Shown piece by piece: positions 50,029-58,536 of a stretch of DNA of 64,000 bases; within the stretch, counting starts at the first letter, position 1, and each line of letters opens with the position of its first letter. Source of the DNA: Radiobacillus deserti (lineage in GTDB: Bacteria > Bacillota > Bacilli > Bacillales > Amphibacillaceae); NCBI RefSeq assembly GCF_007301515.1, contig NZ_CP041666.1:1922001-1986000 (forward strand). The letters run 5' to 3'. The position numbers and the translations under genes were made by a program. The notes below the pieces were generated by a model that saw only the letters and a list, made by a program, of their open reading frames with translations, made no database searches and was not told the origin of the DNA.

Positions 50029-51090
50029 TTATAATGTAATGAATTGCTTTGGTGAATGGGTTAATGTTTCATTGCCGTCTTTCGTTACAACCGTGTCATC
50101 TTCAATGCGGCAGCCACCGATATCTGCAACATAAATACCCGGCTCGACGGTTACTACCATACCAGGTTCCAGCACTTGCTCAGAACGGAATGATAAACCA
50201 GGTCCTTCATGAACATCTAAACCAATTCCATGTCCAGTAGAATGACCAAAATAACTTCCATAGCCTTTATCCTCTATGTAGTCTCTTGTTAATGCATCTG
50301 CCTGTTTTGCAGTGATTCCCGCTTTAATCCCTTCCATGCCTTTTATTTGTGCTTGCAATACAATGTCGTAGATTTCTTTCAATTTATCATTAATAGAGCC
50401 TACTGCCACTGTACGTGTAATATCCGAACAATATCCCTTATATAGTGCTCCAAAATCAAGCGTAACTAATTCTCCGGATTGAATTTCTTTGTCAGAGGCT
50501 ACCCCATGTGGAAGAGCAGAACGTTTCCCAGATGCTACAATAATATCAAAACTAGAAGAAGTAGCACCTTGTTTTCTCATGAAGAATTCTAATTCGTTGG
50601 AAACATCTATTTCTTTCACACCTGGTTTAATAAAAGTCAGAATGTGATCAAAAGCAGCGTCGGCAATTTCTGCTGCTGACTTTAATATCTTAATCTCATC
50701 TTCCGTCTTAATCAAGCGTAATGTTTCCACCAAACCACTAGTTGGAACAAGATCTACGCCTAACTTTTCCCGATACGATTCATAAATTGCATATGTAAGA
50801 TCTTCTTTTTCAAAACCTACTTGCTTCAATCCGAATTTATTAATTTGGTCGGCAATTTCTAGGACAATGGATTGTTTATGTTCCACAATCTCATAGTCTG
50901 ATGCTTGCTCTGTTGCTTGTTCTATGTAGCGGAAATCTGTTATTAATATGGCCTTATCCTGGGTTATTAACACGACTCCTGCTGTTCCAGTGAAGCCTGT
51001 CATATACCTTCTGTTTTTATCATTTGTAATTAAAATTCCGTCCAAATTTTTCTCACTTAAACGTTTTCTTAATTTGTCTAGTTTCCCCAT
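50029..51090 (-). CDS. papA: Xaa-Pro aminopeptidase (M24 family)
   Basis: Creatinase-like N-terminal domain (residues 1-125) and pita-bread metallopeptidase domain, 353 residues. Metal ligands: TLDFGALYKGYCSDITRT (two Asp), GHSTGHGIGLDVHE (His) and TVEPGIYV (Glu), plus the final Glu in GGCRIEDD. It cleaves N-terminal residues preceding proline. The ATG at 51090 with AAGGA upstream is preferred over an adjoining TTG. It precedes efp by 24 bases, as YqhT does in B. subtilis. Confidence 0.92.
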   Translation of the reverse strand: MGKLDKLRKRLSEKNLDGILITNDKNRRYMTGFTGTAGVVLITQDKAILITDFRYIEQATEQASDYEIVEHKQSIVLEIADQINKFGLKQVGFEKEDLTYAIYESYREKLGVDLVPTSGLVETLRLIKTEDEIKILKSAAEIADAAFDHILTFIKPGVKEIDVSNELEFFMRKQGATSSSFDIIVASGKRSALPHGVASDKEIQSGELVTLDFGALYKGYCSDITRTVAVGSINDKLKEIYDIVLQAQIKGMEGIKAGITAKQADALTRDYIEDKGYGSYFGHSTGHGIGLDVHEGPGLSFRSEQVLEPGMVVTVEPGIYVADIGGCRIEDDTVVTKDGNETLTHSPKQFITL

Positions 51091-51105
51091 CAATACTCAT
51101 CCTTT

Positions 51106-51540
51106 CTATTTACGTTCCAACAAAGCACGAGCAGCAAGCTCGTATCCTTGTACACCTAATCCGACTATTTGTCCTATACATACTGGCGCAAGAAGAGACG
51201 TGTGTCGGAACTCCTCTCTTTTATGTACATTCGAGATATGGACCTCTATAACAGGGATAGATATAGAAGTAATTGCATCACGAAGTGCAATGCTAGTATG
51301 TGTATAGGCTCCTGGGTTAAAAACAACTCCAATATAGCTTTCATCCAGACTATGGAGTCGATCAATCAATTCCCCTTCATGATTAGATTGAAAGTCTTGA
51401 ACCTCTACTCCAAATGGAGTGGAGATCCGTTTCACCTGCTCCACTATATCCTTCAAAGTTTCTTTCCCATAAATGTCTGGCTCTCTTTTCCCTAACCGAT
51501 TCAAGTTAGGTCCATTTAATATGAGTAAGCGTTCCATCAT
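51106..51540 (-). CDS. aroQ: 3-dehydroquinate dehydratase, type II
   Basis: Third step of the shikimate pathway. The 144-residue protein has the type II motifs: ILNGPNLNRLGKREPDIYG (active-site Arg and Tyr), NPGAYTHTSIALRDAI, and the catalytic His in VHISNVHKREEFRHTS. ATG at 51540 follows GGAG; a second ATG is directly after it. Followed by papA and efp, so probably one transcript. Confidence 0.95.
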   Translation of the reverse strand: MMERLLILNGPNLNRLGKREPDIYGKETLKDIVEQVKRISTPFGVEVQDFQSNHEGELIDRLHSLDESYIGVVFNPGAYTHTSIALRDAITSISIPVIEVHISNVHKREEFRHTSLLAPVCIGQIVGLGVQGYELAARALLERK

Positions 51541-51619
51541 AATTCTTCTCCATCCCTTTACATGCTACACTTAACTTCCCCCACTAGTTTATCATAACTT
51601 CCCGATTTTTCGTACTTTG

Positions 51620-52111
51620 TTATGAAGATTGTGCTTGTGAATCATTGTATTCATAAGAAATGGAATATCCAATAAACGTCCCGTATAATAAATATAAGCA
51701 AATTGTCGTCACGATTGTATTACTAGATAACTCGGTCATTTTGTCTACATTCCAAAAGATTGGGTTTAATAAATAGAATACGACGAACCACAAGGCTCCC
51801 CCGAACATAGCACTTTGCCAAATATTCACCATTTTTTTGAAAAGCAAATAATAAACAAAGGCCACAGCAATCGATATCAAGCCAATTGCAAATATCGCAA
51901 TTAATTCTCCACTCCAACCTTTCGACCACGGTGTATCTAACCATGAATGGAGGATAAAGGTAGCTGGTGAAACTGTTGTAAAATTAAAATAAGATGCAAT
52001 AGCTCCTAGAGAACTCCACAGAATCCCACCAACAAAGCCAATCAAAAGAGATTTAGTTAACAAGGATTTAGGTTTTTCTCGTTTATTTTGCTCTAATTTT
52101 TTGTTTTCCAT
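51620..52111 (-). CDS. yqhR: YqhR-like membrane protein
   Basis: A 163-residue protein with a charged N-terminal tail and four membrane helices (about residues 19-39, 60-85, 95-113 and 133-152). YqhR is conserved in Bacillaceae upstream of aroQ; its function is unknown. The ATG at 52111 with GGAGGTG upstream is chosen; the frame is open 10 codons further. Confidence 0.8.
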   Translation of the reverse strand: MENKKLEQNKREKPKSLLTKSLLIGFVGGILWSSLGAIASYFNFTTVSPATFILHSWLDTPWSKGWSGELIAIFAIGLISIAVAFVYYLLFKKMVNIWQSAMFGGALWFVVFYLLNPIFWNVDKMTELSSNTIVTTICLYLLYGTFIGYSISYEYNDSQAQSS

Positions 52112-52511
52112 TTTAACACCTCCACCCTTTATCATGACCAATTCCGTGTCCTTTCATCCCATCATAGAGAATTCATACGATCTGTTACGCAAATTCACTT
52201 CCAATCTCCTTTTCTTCGTGAACTGTATTTAGTAAAATGGAAGAAAATAATTAGGTTTATTTCCTATTTTTCACTTGATGATCATGAATAATTTTCCTTG
52301 TAAGGGCAATCATATGAAAGGAAAAGGATCACTAAAGCAGAACATGTTTTATTCAACTTACTCGTTGTTACATACTACTATTCGAAGCTGCAATAAAAAG
52401 GTTATAGAAACATATAATTTCGAAATAAAGCATGATTTCTTTCTTTATTTAGTGGTATACAAATAAAAAGGACTGTATCCGTTTTGGGTTCGATTGGAAA
52501 GGAGGATTTAA
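52112..52511. other. Divergent intergenic region, nothing recognised
   Basis: About 400 AT-rich bases between the divergent yqhR and yqhP-like genes. They should hold both promoters, but no convincing element was found. A short open frame at 52275-52466 has no ribosome binding site or family features and is not called. Confidence 0.5.
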
Positions 52512-52889
52512 ATGTCTCGTAATAAATTTACACTCTTTATATATGTCATCATTGGCTTGGCAGTTTTCGGATTTGCATCACAACTTGTCAACAACACCGC
52601 TTCTCTTGTAAGAGGTTTACTAACCACGGTGGTAGTTGGTGCTATTCTATATGGAATTGTGTACGTTTTCTTCTTAAGAAATCGTACCTCCAACGAGTTG
52701 AAGAAATACAAAAAGGCTGTCAGACAATCAAAAGCAAAATATACGAATGACGGAAAAAATACGTATGCTCAAGCCGCTAAAAAATCCTCAAACCGGCTTA
52801 TAAGACGAAAAAATGTGAAACCAAAAGCTACCCATCTACGAGTAATTGAAGGGAACAAACAAAAACGAAAAAATCGAGCTTCCTTTTAA
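52512..52889 (+). CDS. YqhP-like membrane protein (SA1362 family)
   Basis: A 125-residue protein with two N-terminal membrane helices (about residues 7-25 and 34-54) and a strongly basic C-terminal half (many Lys/Arg, for example KKYKKAVRQSKAKY). The layout matches the SA1362/YqhP family. AAAGGAGG precedes the ATG. Function unknown; the basic tail could bind nucleic acid or lipid head groups, which is speculation. Confidence 0.75.
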   Translation: MSRNKFTLFIYVIIGLAVFGFASQLVNNTASLVRGLLTTVVVGAILYGIVYVFFLRNRTSNELKKYKKAVRQSKAKYTNDGKNTYAQAAKKSSNRLIRRKNVKPKATHLRVIEGNKQKRKNRASF

Positions 52890-52903
52890 GGAGAGCTCGA
52901 TTT
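52871..52903. terminator. Bidirectional terminator between yqhP-like gene and mntR
   Basis: The AAATCGAGCT / AGCTCGATTT stem (with an inner CCTT/AAGG) lies between convergent genes with U-runs on both strands. Confidence 0.85.
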
Positions 52904-52913
52904 CTTTTTACCG

Positions 52914-53336
52914 TTACTTATTCTCACTGTTTCGATGATAAATTTCTAATTCTTTTACCCTCTCAGGGTTTTCTTCTAGGTACTGAACGAGATCACCAAT
53001 ACGATCTATAGAATTCCAGCTTAAATGGTGTTCTATTCCTTCCACATCTTCATAGATGTTTTCCTTGTCCACTCCAATTAATTCTAGAAATTGTTCTAGT
53101 AATTCGTGACGATAAACAAGTCTTTTTCCTATTTTTGTTCCTTTAGAAGTTAGAATTAATCCTCTATACTTTTCATAATTTAAGTATTCATCTTTATCCA
53201 GCTTTTGTACCATTTTTGTAACGGAGGATGGATGAACTTGCAAAGCTTCTGCAATATCCGATACCCTGGCGTATCCTTTGGAGTCAATTAACATGTATAT
53301 TTGCTCTATATAGTCTTCCATACTTGGAGTTGGCAT
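52914..53336 (-). CDS. mntR: Manganese-responsive regulator MntR
   Basis: DtxR-family repressor of 140 residues controlling manganese uptake and efflux. The N-terminal winged helix has MEDYIEQIYMLIDSKGYARV, SDIAEALQVHPSSVTKMVQKL and KYRGLILTSKG. The metal-binding and dimer helices contain EGIEHHLSWNSIDRIGDLV with the paired His. The ATG at 53336 with GGAGG 6 bases away gives the canonical start MPTPSMEDYIE; the frame is open 10 codons further. Confidence 0.94.
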   Translation of the reverse strand: MPTPSMEDYIEQIYMLIDSKGYARVSDIAEALQVHPSSVTKMVQKLDKDEYLNYEKYRGLILTSKGTKIGKRLVYRHELLEQFLELIGVDKENIYEDVEGIEHHLSWNSIDRIGDLVQYLEENPERVKELEIYHRNSENK

Positions 53337-53433
53337 GACAATCCTCCATTCATCGTGATTTCTCATAAAAATGATACACTAGTTTACACGTAGTGACAAG
53401 GAAACCTTCTAGTCAGAAAATCTGATTTGATAG

Positions 53434-53463
53434 AAAAAAAACGGCAGTACACTGCCGTTTTTT
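53434..53463 (-). terminator. Terminator after nrdJ
   Basis: The perfect AAAAAACGGCAGT / ACTGCCGTTTTTT stem with a 2-base loop has U-runs on both sides. Confidence 0.88.
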
Positions 53464-53466
53464 CCT

Positions 53467-56019
53467 TTATAATCCACATTTTAATTGAGCATTACAATTC
53501 GTACATGTATTGCATCCACCGATATCTTCCACTGTCCCTTTTCGACAAACCGGACACGTGTCACCAACCTCTGAGCCAATGGTTACTTGTGTTTTCTCAA
53601 GCTCATGGACTGTATCCAACAAAACAACATGAGGTTTATTAGAAGTAGTCTCCGATTCCTCAAAGCTATTATCTTCTGCTTTTAACGTTAACACTTGTGT
53701 ATCACGACTACCATCTACATACACCGTTCCGCCTTTTGCTCCCCCTTTGTACAAACGACGATATACACTTTCCACTTCCTCAACTGAATACCCTCTCGGT
53801 GCATTCACTGTTTTAGAAATAGAGCTATCTACCCATTTTTGAATCACACATTGTGTATCTGCGTGAGCTTCAGGTGAAAGTTCCATTGCTGTGACAAACC
53901 AATGGGGTAACTGTTCTGGATCTTGATCAGGGTTCTTATCTAGATATTCTTGCACAATATCAGCTTTTACCTCCATAAATTTTCCTAGACGACCACTTCT
54001 GAAATAAGAAAAGGAGAAGTATGGTTCAAGTCCAGTACTTACTCCAACCATTGTACCTGTACTTCCAGTTGGTGCTACCGTCAGAAGGTGAGAGTTACGG
54101 ATGCCGTACTTCAGTATATCTTGATGGATATCTTCTGGCATCTTTTTCATAAAACCTGTTTGAATAAAGTTTTCTCTAAGTTGTTGGGTTTCTTCATTTG
54201 TTTCACCAATTAGGAATGGAAAACTCCCCTTCTCTTTTGCTAGCTCGATAGATTCGCGATATGCAGTTGTTGCAATCGTTTCAAAAATCTTATCAACTAG
54301 TCGATTTCCTTCCTCCGAACCATACTCTGTTTCACAGTATATTAATAGATCGTGAAGGCCCATAACACCTAAACCAATTCGACGCTCCCCTAATGCTTGC
54401 TTTTTGTTTTCTTCTAAGAAGTATGGTGTTGCATCTATGACGTTATCTTGCATCCGCACACCAGTTTTGACCGTCTGGATTAACTTGTCAAAGTCAATAC
54501 TTTTCCTTCTTTTATCGGCAACTGCGGCTAAATTAACGGCCGCTAAATTACATACGGAATATGGCGCTAATGGTTGTTCACCGCAAGGATTAGTTGCTAC
54601 TACTTGTTGTCCATATGCTTTTGCATTGGTCATATCATTCGCGTTATCAATAAAGAAAATTCCTGGCTCCGCTGAATACGTAGCACAAATATTAATTAAG
54701 TTCCATAGTTCTTTTGCTTTCACCTTACGATAGACTCGTACCGGATAACCCATTTCTCCCCACTTACGGACATCTCCAATTTCATGCCACTTTTCGTTAT
54801 AATCTTTCATTTGTTCCTCTGTGTAGCTTTCCACATAAGGAAAACGCAATTCATATTCTTTATCGTTTTCCACTGCATCCATGAAGTCTTTCGTCAGACA
54901 AACGGAAATGTTCGCACCTGTTAAGAACTCTGAGTTATGAACGCTATACGTGCCACCAATATGAAGCTTTTCTTCCGCTTCTTTAATAGCTTGCTCTGAG
55001 AAACCGCCTAAGCCAGGCATGTTTTTGTAGTTTATGATTCCTTGATATATATCCTGTTCAATTGCAGTGAGAGGTATGAATTTCAGTTTATCCTTAGCAA
55101 GTTGTTTGATAAGCTCATCTTCCGAATTCTCTATTAAAAATCTAAGTATTCTTGGATTTTGCATTTTGGAAATAATGAATTCCATTATGTCAGGGTGCCA
55201 ATCTGCCAACATAATCATTTGTGCTCCGCGTCTTGAACCACCTTGCTCTACTAGGTGTGTAAGTTTCGCGATGTCATCCAACCAAGATACAGAACCAGAG
55301 GATTTTCCGTTTACCCCTCTTGCTAGCGTGTTTCTTGGACGAAGTGTTGATCCATTTGTTCCAACTCCTCCACCACGACTCATAATTTCCATCACTTGTT
55401 TTCGATGGTCCGATATTCCTTCACGAGAGTCTTTGACAAAAGGCATAACATAACAGTTAAAATACGTTACTTCTGTATCAGAACCTGCCCCGTATAACAC
55501 TCGTCCAGCTGGAATAAAGTTCAAATTGGATAATTCGTGATAGAAGTGCTCGAACCATTTTTGTTGTTTTTCTTCGGTTTGTTCTACTTTAGAGAGTCCA
55601 GTCGCATTTCTCAACGCAATTTGTTCATAAAAAACTTCAAGTGGTTTATCTATAACATCTAAGGAACGTGTGATAATACCTGTTTCTATTTCTTGTTCAT
55701 CATCCAATACAGATTGAAATTCTTTGGCCACATGAATATCTGCCACTTTGTTTTTCCAATCGATAGACTTCACAAAGCCTAACCCTCTAGCTGGAAATTT
55801 CGGATCTGCTTTCACGGTTAAAACAACAAAATCACCAATTGTTAATGTTATTTTTTCTGTGTCTTTAAACGCATAGCGATCCAGCATGACTAGTCTTGAT
55901 ACCCCTTGATGGGTTGTCTTCATGTCGTTTGTAATGGGATGTACTTGTGGGAATTGACGAATATCTTGATTCAACCTTTCGACATTAATCTCCATCGACA
56001 CATCTGTAACAGTACTCAT
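53467..56019 (-). CDS. nrdJ: Adenosylcobalamin-dependent (class II) ribonucleotide reductase
   Basis: Single-chain reductase of 850 residues that makes deoxyribonucleotides using adenosylcobalamin, so it needs neither NrdB nor oxygen. Visible motifs: NFIPAGRVLYGAG, SRGGGVGTNGSTLRPR, NISVCLTKDFM, the active-site stretch NPCGEQPLAPYSVCNLAAVNL, and LLTVAPTGSTGTMVGVSTGLEP. Four cysteines at the C-terminus (CPVC...CNTC...CNAQLKCG) probably form a zinc ribbon. The ATG at 56019 with GAGGAG upstream is chosen; the frame is open 17 codons further. Tandem NrdR boxes upstream indicate repression by NrdR when deoxynucleotides are plentiful. No cobalamin riboswitch was seen. Confidence 0.94.
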   Translation of the reverse strand: MSTVTDVSMEINVERLNQDIRQFPQVHPITNDMKTTHQGVSRLVMLDRYAFKDTEKITLTIGDFVVLTVKADPKFPARGLGFVKSIDWKNKVADIHVAKEFQSVLDDEQEIETGIITRSLDVIDKPLEVFYEQIALRNATGLSKVEQTEEKQQKWFEHFYHELSNLNFIPAGRVLYGAGSDTEVTYFNCYVMPFVKDSREGISDHRKQVMEIMSRGGGVGTNGSTLRPRNTLARGVNGKSSGSVSWLDDIAKLTHLVEQGGSRRGAQMIMLADWHPDIMEFIISKMQNPRILRFLIENSEDELIKQLAKDKLKFIPLTAIEQDIYQGIINYKNMPGLGGFSEQAIKEAEEKLHIGGTYSVHNSEFLTGANISVCLTKDFMDAVENDKEYELRFPYVESYTEEQMKDYNEKWHEIGDVRKWGEMGYPVRVYRKVKAKELWNLINICATYSAEPGIFFIDNANDMTNAKAYGQQVVATNPCGEQPLAPYSVCNLAAVNLAAVADKRRKSIDFDKLIQTVKTGVRMQDNVIDATPYFLEENKKQALGERRIGLGVMGLHDLLIYCETEYGSEEGNRLVDKIFETIATTAYRESIELAKEKGSFPFLIGETNEETQQLRENFIQTGFMKKMPEDIHQDILKYGIRNSHLLTVAPTGSTGTMVGVSTGLEPYFSFSYFRSGRLGKFMEVKADIVQEYLDKNPDQDPEQLPHWFVTAMELSPEAHADTQCVIQKWVDSSISKTVNAPRGYSVEEVESVYRRLYKGGAKGGTVYVDGSRDTQVLTLKAEDNSFEESETTSNKPHVVLLDTVHELEKTQVTIGSEVGDTCPVCRKGTVEDIGGCNTCTNCNAQLKCGL

Positions 56020-56102
56020 TGCTACATCTCTCCTCAACACTATATTTCCTATTCTGTCTTTATTTTTCATTACTATTTAATTTATCATATCCTCCTAGCT
56101 TT

Positions 56103-56149
56103 AAACAATATATAGTACGCAAACATCAAAAAAATACTATATATTGAGC
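56103..56149. promoter_or_regulatory. Tandem NrdR boxes upstream of nrdJ
   Basis: Two 16-base sites, 56103-56118 (core CAATATATAGT) and 56134-56149 (core CTATATATTG), each match the NrdR consensus acaCwAtATaTwgtgt at 13 of 16 positions. Their starts are 31 bases apart, three helical turns, the usual NrdR spacing. They lie 84-130 bases before the nrdJ start. The remaining 280 bases up to yqhL show no further recognisable element. Confidence 0.75.
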
Positions 56150-56429
56150 TTTTGAACAGATGGAATCTCATTTGTCAAAAGTAAAATTAGCCAATTTTGA
56201 TAGGAACTAGAAGCTATTGAAAGATTAAATAGGATACAATATTATGATTAAGATTTTTTTGGATTTGCCTCTTTTATCATTCGTCTTATTTCGACAAGAA
56301 CAATAGACTTAATTCACATAATTATCGTTTCTCCAGCATAGAGTAGGAAAGAAGATAAGAAAACTTTTGAAAATAGTAGGAAAGAAAGTATATAATAAAA
56401 GACGAATAAATGGTAAATGGGGGAACATC

Positions 56430-56813
56430 ATGGAAGTATTAATTGCAGCAGTTGTTGCTTTTATTGTATTTACAGTATATCGGTACTTTAGACAGAAAAA
56501 GATTCTAACAACCCTTACAGAAGAAGAGTTTATAAATGGATATCGTAAAGCACAGCTCATTGACGTTAGAGAACCAAAAGAATATGACGGTGGACATATT
56601 CTTGGTGCTAGAAATATACCAATGTCCCAATTAAGTCAAAGAATGCCTGAAATTCGTAAAGATCAGCCGGTATATCTCTATTGTCAAAGTGGTGCTCGTT
56701 CTACACGTGCTGCTTTTATGTTGCACAAGAAAGGGTATCGCGATTTATATCAATTACAAAACGGCTTCAAAAAATGGAACGGAAAAATTAAAAAATCTAA
56801 AAAAGCTTATTAA
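56430..56813 (+). CDS. yqhL: Membrane-anchored rhodanese-like protein YqhL
   Basis: A 127-residue protein with an N-terminal membrane helix (residues 2-18) and a rhodanese domain. The latter has QLIDVREPKEYDGGHILGARNIP and the active-site loop YLYCQSGARSTRA with Cys. It is probably a sulfurtransferase or sulfur carrier; acceptor unknown. The ATG at 56430 with GGGGGAAC upstream is chosen over an in-frame codon 63 bases earlier. Confidence 0.88.
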   Translation: MEVLIAAVVAFIVFTVYRYFRQKKILTTLTEEEFINGYRKAQLIDVREPKEYDGGHILGARNIPMSQLSQRMPEIRKDQPVYLYCQSGARSTRAAFMLHKKGYRDLYQLQNGFKKWNGKIKKSKKAY

Positions 56814-56818
56814 CACAA

Positions 56819-56850
56819 AGGGACGCTGCTTATTATAGCGTCCTTATTTT
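56819..56850 (+). terminator. Terminator after yqhL
   Basis: The GGACGCT / AGCGTCC stem is followed by TTATTTTAT, 8 bases after the yqhL stop. Confidence 0.75.
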
Positions 56851-57003
56851 ATACTACTCTGGCAAATCATCGTGATCTTTGTATTATCTTTCGTTCCTCA
56901 TTTTTGAATCCTTTCTGTACTTTTTCTATTCCTTAAACGTTCTCACTCTTAGCTTAGGTTTTAGTGTTCCAAAAACTAGAAACGGAAATACTTTCAATCA
57001 AAG

Positions 57004-57040
57004 AAGGGGTATCCATTATAAGTTAAAATGGATACCCCTT
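57004..57040 (-). terminator. Terminator after gcvPB
   Basis: The perfect 14-base stem AAGGGGTATCCATT and its complement lies 35 bases after the gcvPB stop. The minus-strand tail is UCUUUGAUU. Confidence 0.75.
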
Positions 57041-57075
57041 AACGTGTATTCGATTCCCTTTCAAAGCTTCTTTTT

Positions 57076-58536
57076 TTATTGTGTTGTATAACGTAGAATT
57101 GGTTTTCTAGCCGCAGTTGTTTCATCCATCCGTTTTACAACTGTTGTATATGGTGCTTCCTGAACAATCTCAGGATTATTTTTTGCTTCTTGAGCAATTT
57201 GTAACATCGTATCAATAAACTCGTCTAACGTTTCTTTCGCTTCTGTTTCAGTAGGTTCAACCATCAGTGCTTCCTCCACATTAAGTGGGAAGTAAATGGT
57301 AGGTGGGTGGAAGCCAAAATCCAACAGACGCTTCGCAATATCTAATGTACGAACCCCGAGCTTTTTCTGATTTTTACCTGATAACACAAACTCATGCTTA
57401 CAATGCTGATTATATGGAAGATGATATTCCTTTTCCAGACGTCGCATCATATAATTTGCGTTTAACACAGCATATTCACTTACCTTTTTCAGACCTTCTG
57501 CTCCCATTGTACGAATATAGGTGTAGGCACGTAGATTAATTCCGAAGTTCCCATAATAAGGCTTTACACGACCGATTGAATCTGGACGATCATAGTCAAA
57601 GATATACGTTTCCTCTACCTTTGTTAAAACAGGTTTTGGTAGAAATCTTGCCAACTCTTCTGAAACCCCAACTGGACCAGACCCAGGTCCTCCACCACCG
57701 TGTGGGCCAGTAAATGTTTTGTGTAGGTTTAAGTGAACAACGTCAAACCCCATATCTCCAGGTCTGGCATATCCCATAATTGCGTTTAAATTCGCACCAT
57801 CGTAATAAAGCTTTCCGCCAGCTTCATGCACGATTTCCGCCATCTCCAGAATATGCTCTTCAAAAAGGCCGAGGGTATTTGGATTGGTAAGCATAAGAGC
57901 TGCTGTATCATTGCCTACCACACGTTTTAAGTCCTCTAAATCAACGAGTCCATTTTCATTAGACTGAACGGTAACGGACTCAAAACCCGCAACTGTGGCA
58001 GAAGCTGGATTCGTACCGTGAGCAGAGTCTGGAACAATCACCTTAGTACGGTGAAAGTCACCGTTCGCTTCATGAAATGCACGAATCATCATGAGCCCCG
58101 TCCACTCTCCATGTGCACCTGCAGCTGGCTGTAGAGACACTTCATGCATTCCGGTTATTTCGGCTAAAGAGGTTTGCAAATCATACAGCATTTCCATTGC
58201 ACCTTGCACCGTTTTACCATCTTGATATGGGTGAATATGGCTGAATCCTTCTAAGCGTGCTACATCTTCATTTATTTTCGGATTATATTTCATCGTACAG
58301 GAACCAAGCGGATAAAATCCAGAATCTACTCCATGGTTACGCTTAGATAAAGCCGTGTAGTGACGAATTACTTGTAACTCACTCAATTCAGGAAGTTCTG
58401 CTTCTGTTTCACGAATGTACGTCTTTTCAAAAACGTCCTCCAAATCTGTTTCTGGAACATCTAATGCTGGTAGACTGAAGCTTGTTCTACCAGGCTGACT
58501 ATGTTCAAAAATTAATGGAAAGTCTTCATTATGCAC
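57076..58536 (-). CDS. gcvPB: Glycine decarboxylase P protein, subunit 2
   Basis: C-terminal subunit of the split glycine decarboxylase, 486 residues. It carries the PLP-binding Lys in HLNLHKTFTGPHGGGGPG (about residue 270) and NHGVDSGFYPLGSCTMKYNP. Start: GTG at 58536, preceded by GGGGG, giving VHNEDFPLIFEHSQPG as in B. subtilis; a longer frame of 22 codons upstream lies inside gcvPA. It overlaps gcvPA by 8 bases. Works with GcvPA, GcvT and the H protein, which is not in this window. Confidence 0.95.
   Translation of the reverse strand: MHNEDFPLIFEHSQPGRTSFSLPALDVPETDLEDVFEKTYIRETEAELPELSELQVIRHYTALSKRNHGVDSGFYPLGSCTMKYNPKINEDVARLEGFSHIHPYQDGKTVQGAMEMLYDLQTSLAEITGMHEVSLQPAAGAHGEWTGLMMIRAFHEANGDFHRTKVIVPDSAHGTNPASATVAGFESVTVQSNENGLVDLEDLKRVVGNDTAALMLTNPNTLGLFEEHILEMAEIVHEAGGKLYYDGANLNAIMGYARPGDMGFDVVHLNLHKTFTGPHGGGGPGSGPVGVSEELARFLPKPVLTKVEETYIFDYDRPDSIGRVKPYYGNFGINLRAYTYIRTMGAEGLKKVSEYAVLNANYMMRRLEKEYHLPYNQHCKHEFVLSGKNQKKLGVRTLDIAKRLLDFGFHPPTIYFPLNVEEALMVEPTETEAKETLDEFIDTMLQIAQEAKNNPEIVQEAPYTTVVKRMDETTAARKPILRYTTQ

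Noticed and set aside
52275..52466. Open frame of 63 codons between yqhR and the yqhP-like gene
   Set aside because: No ribosome binding site, no plausible protein character, AT-rich intergenic composition.
56020..56429. Cobalamin riboswitch before the B12-dependent reductase
   Set aside because: No B12-box-like conserved segment or long structured leader is visible; control by NrdR explains the region.
56879..57091. Open frame of 70 codons between yqhL and gcvPB
   Set aside because: It spans the gcvPB terminator hairpin and runs into gcvPB antisense; no start signal.
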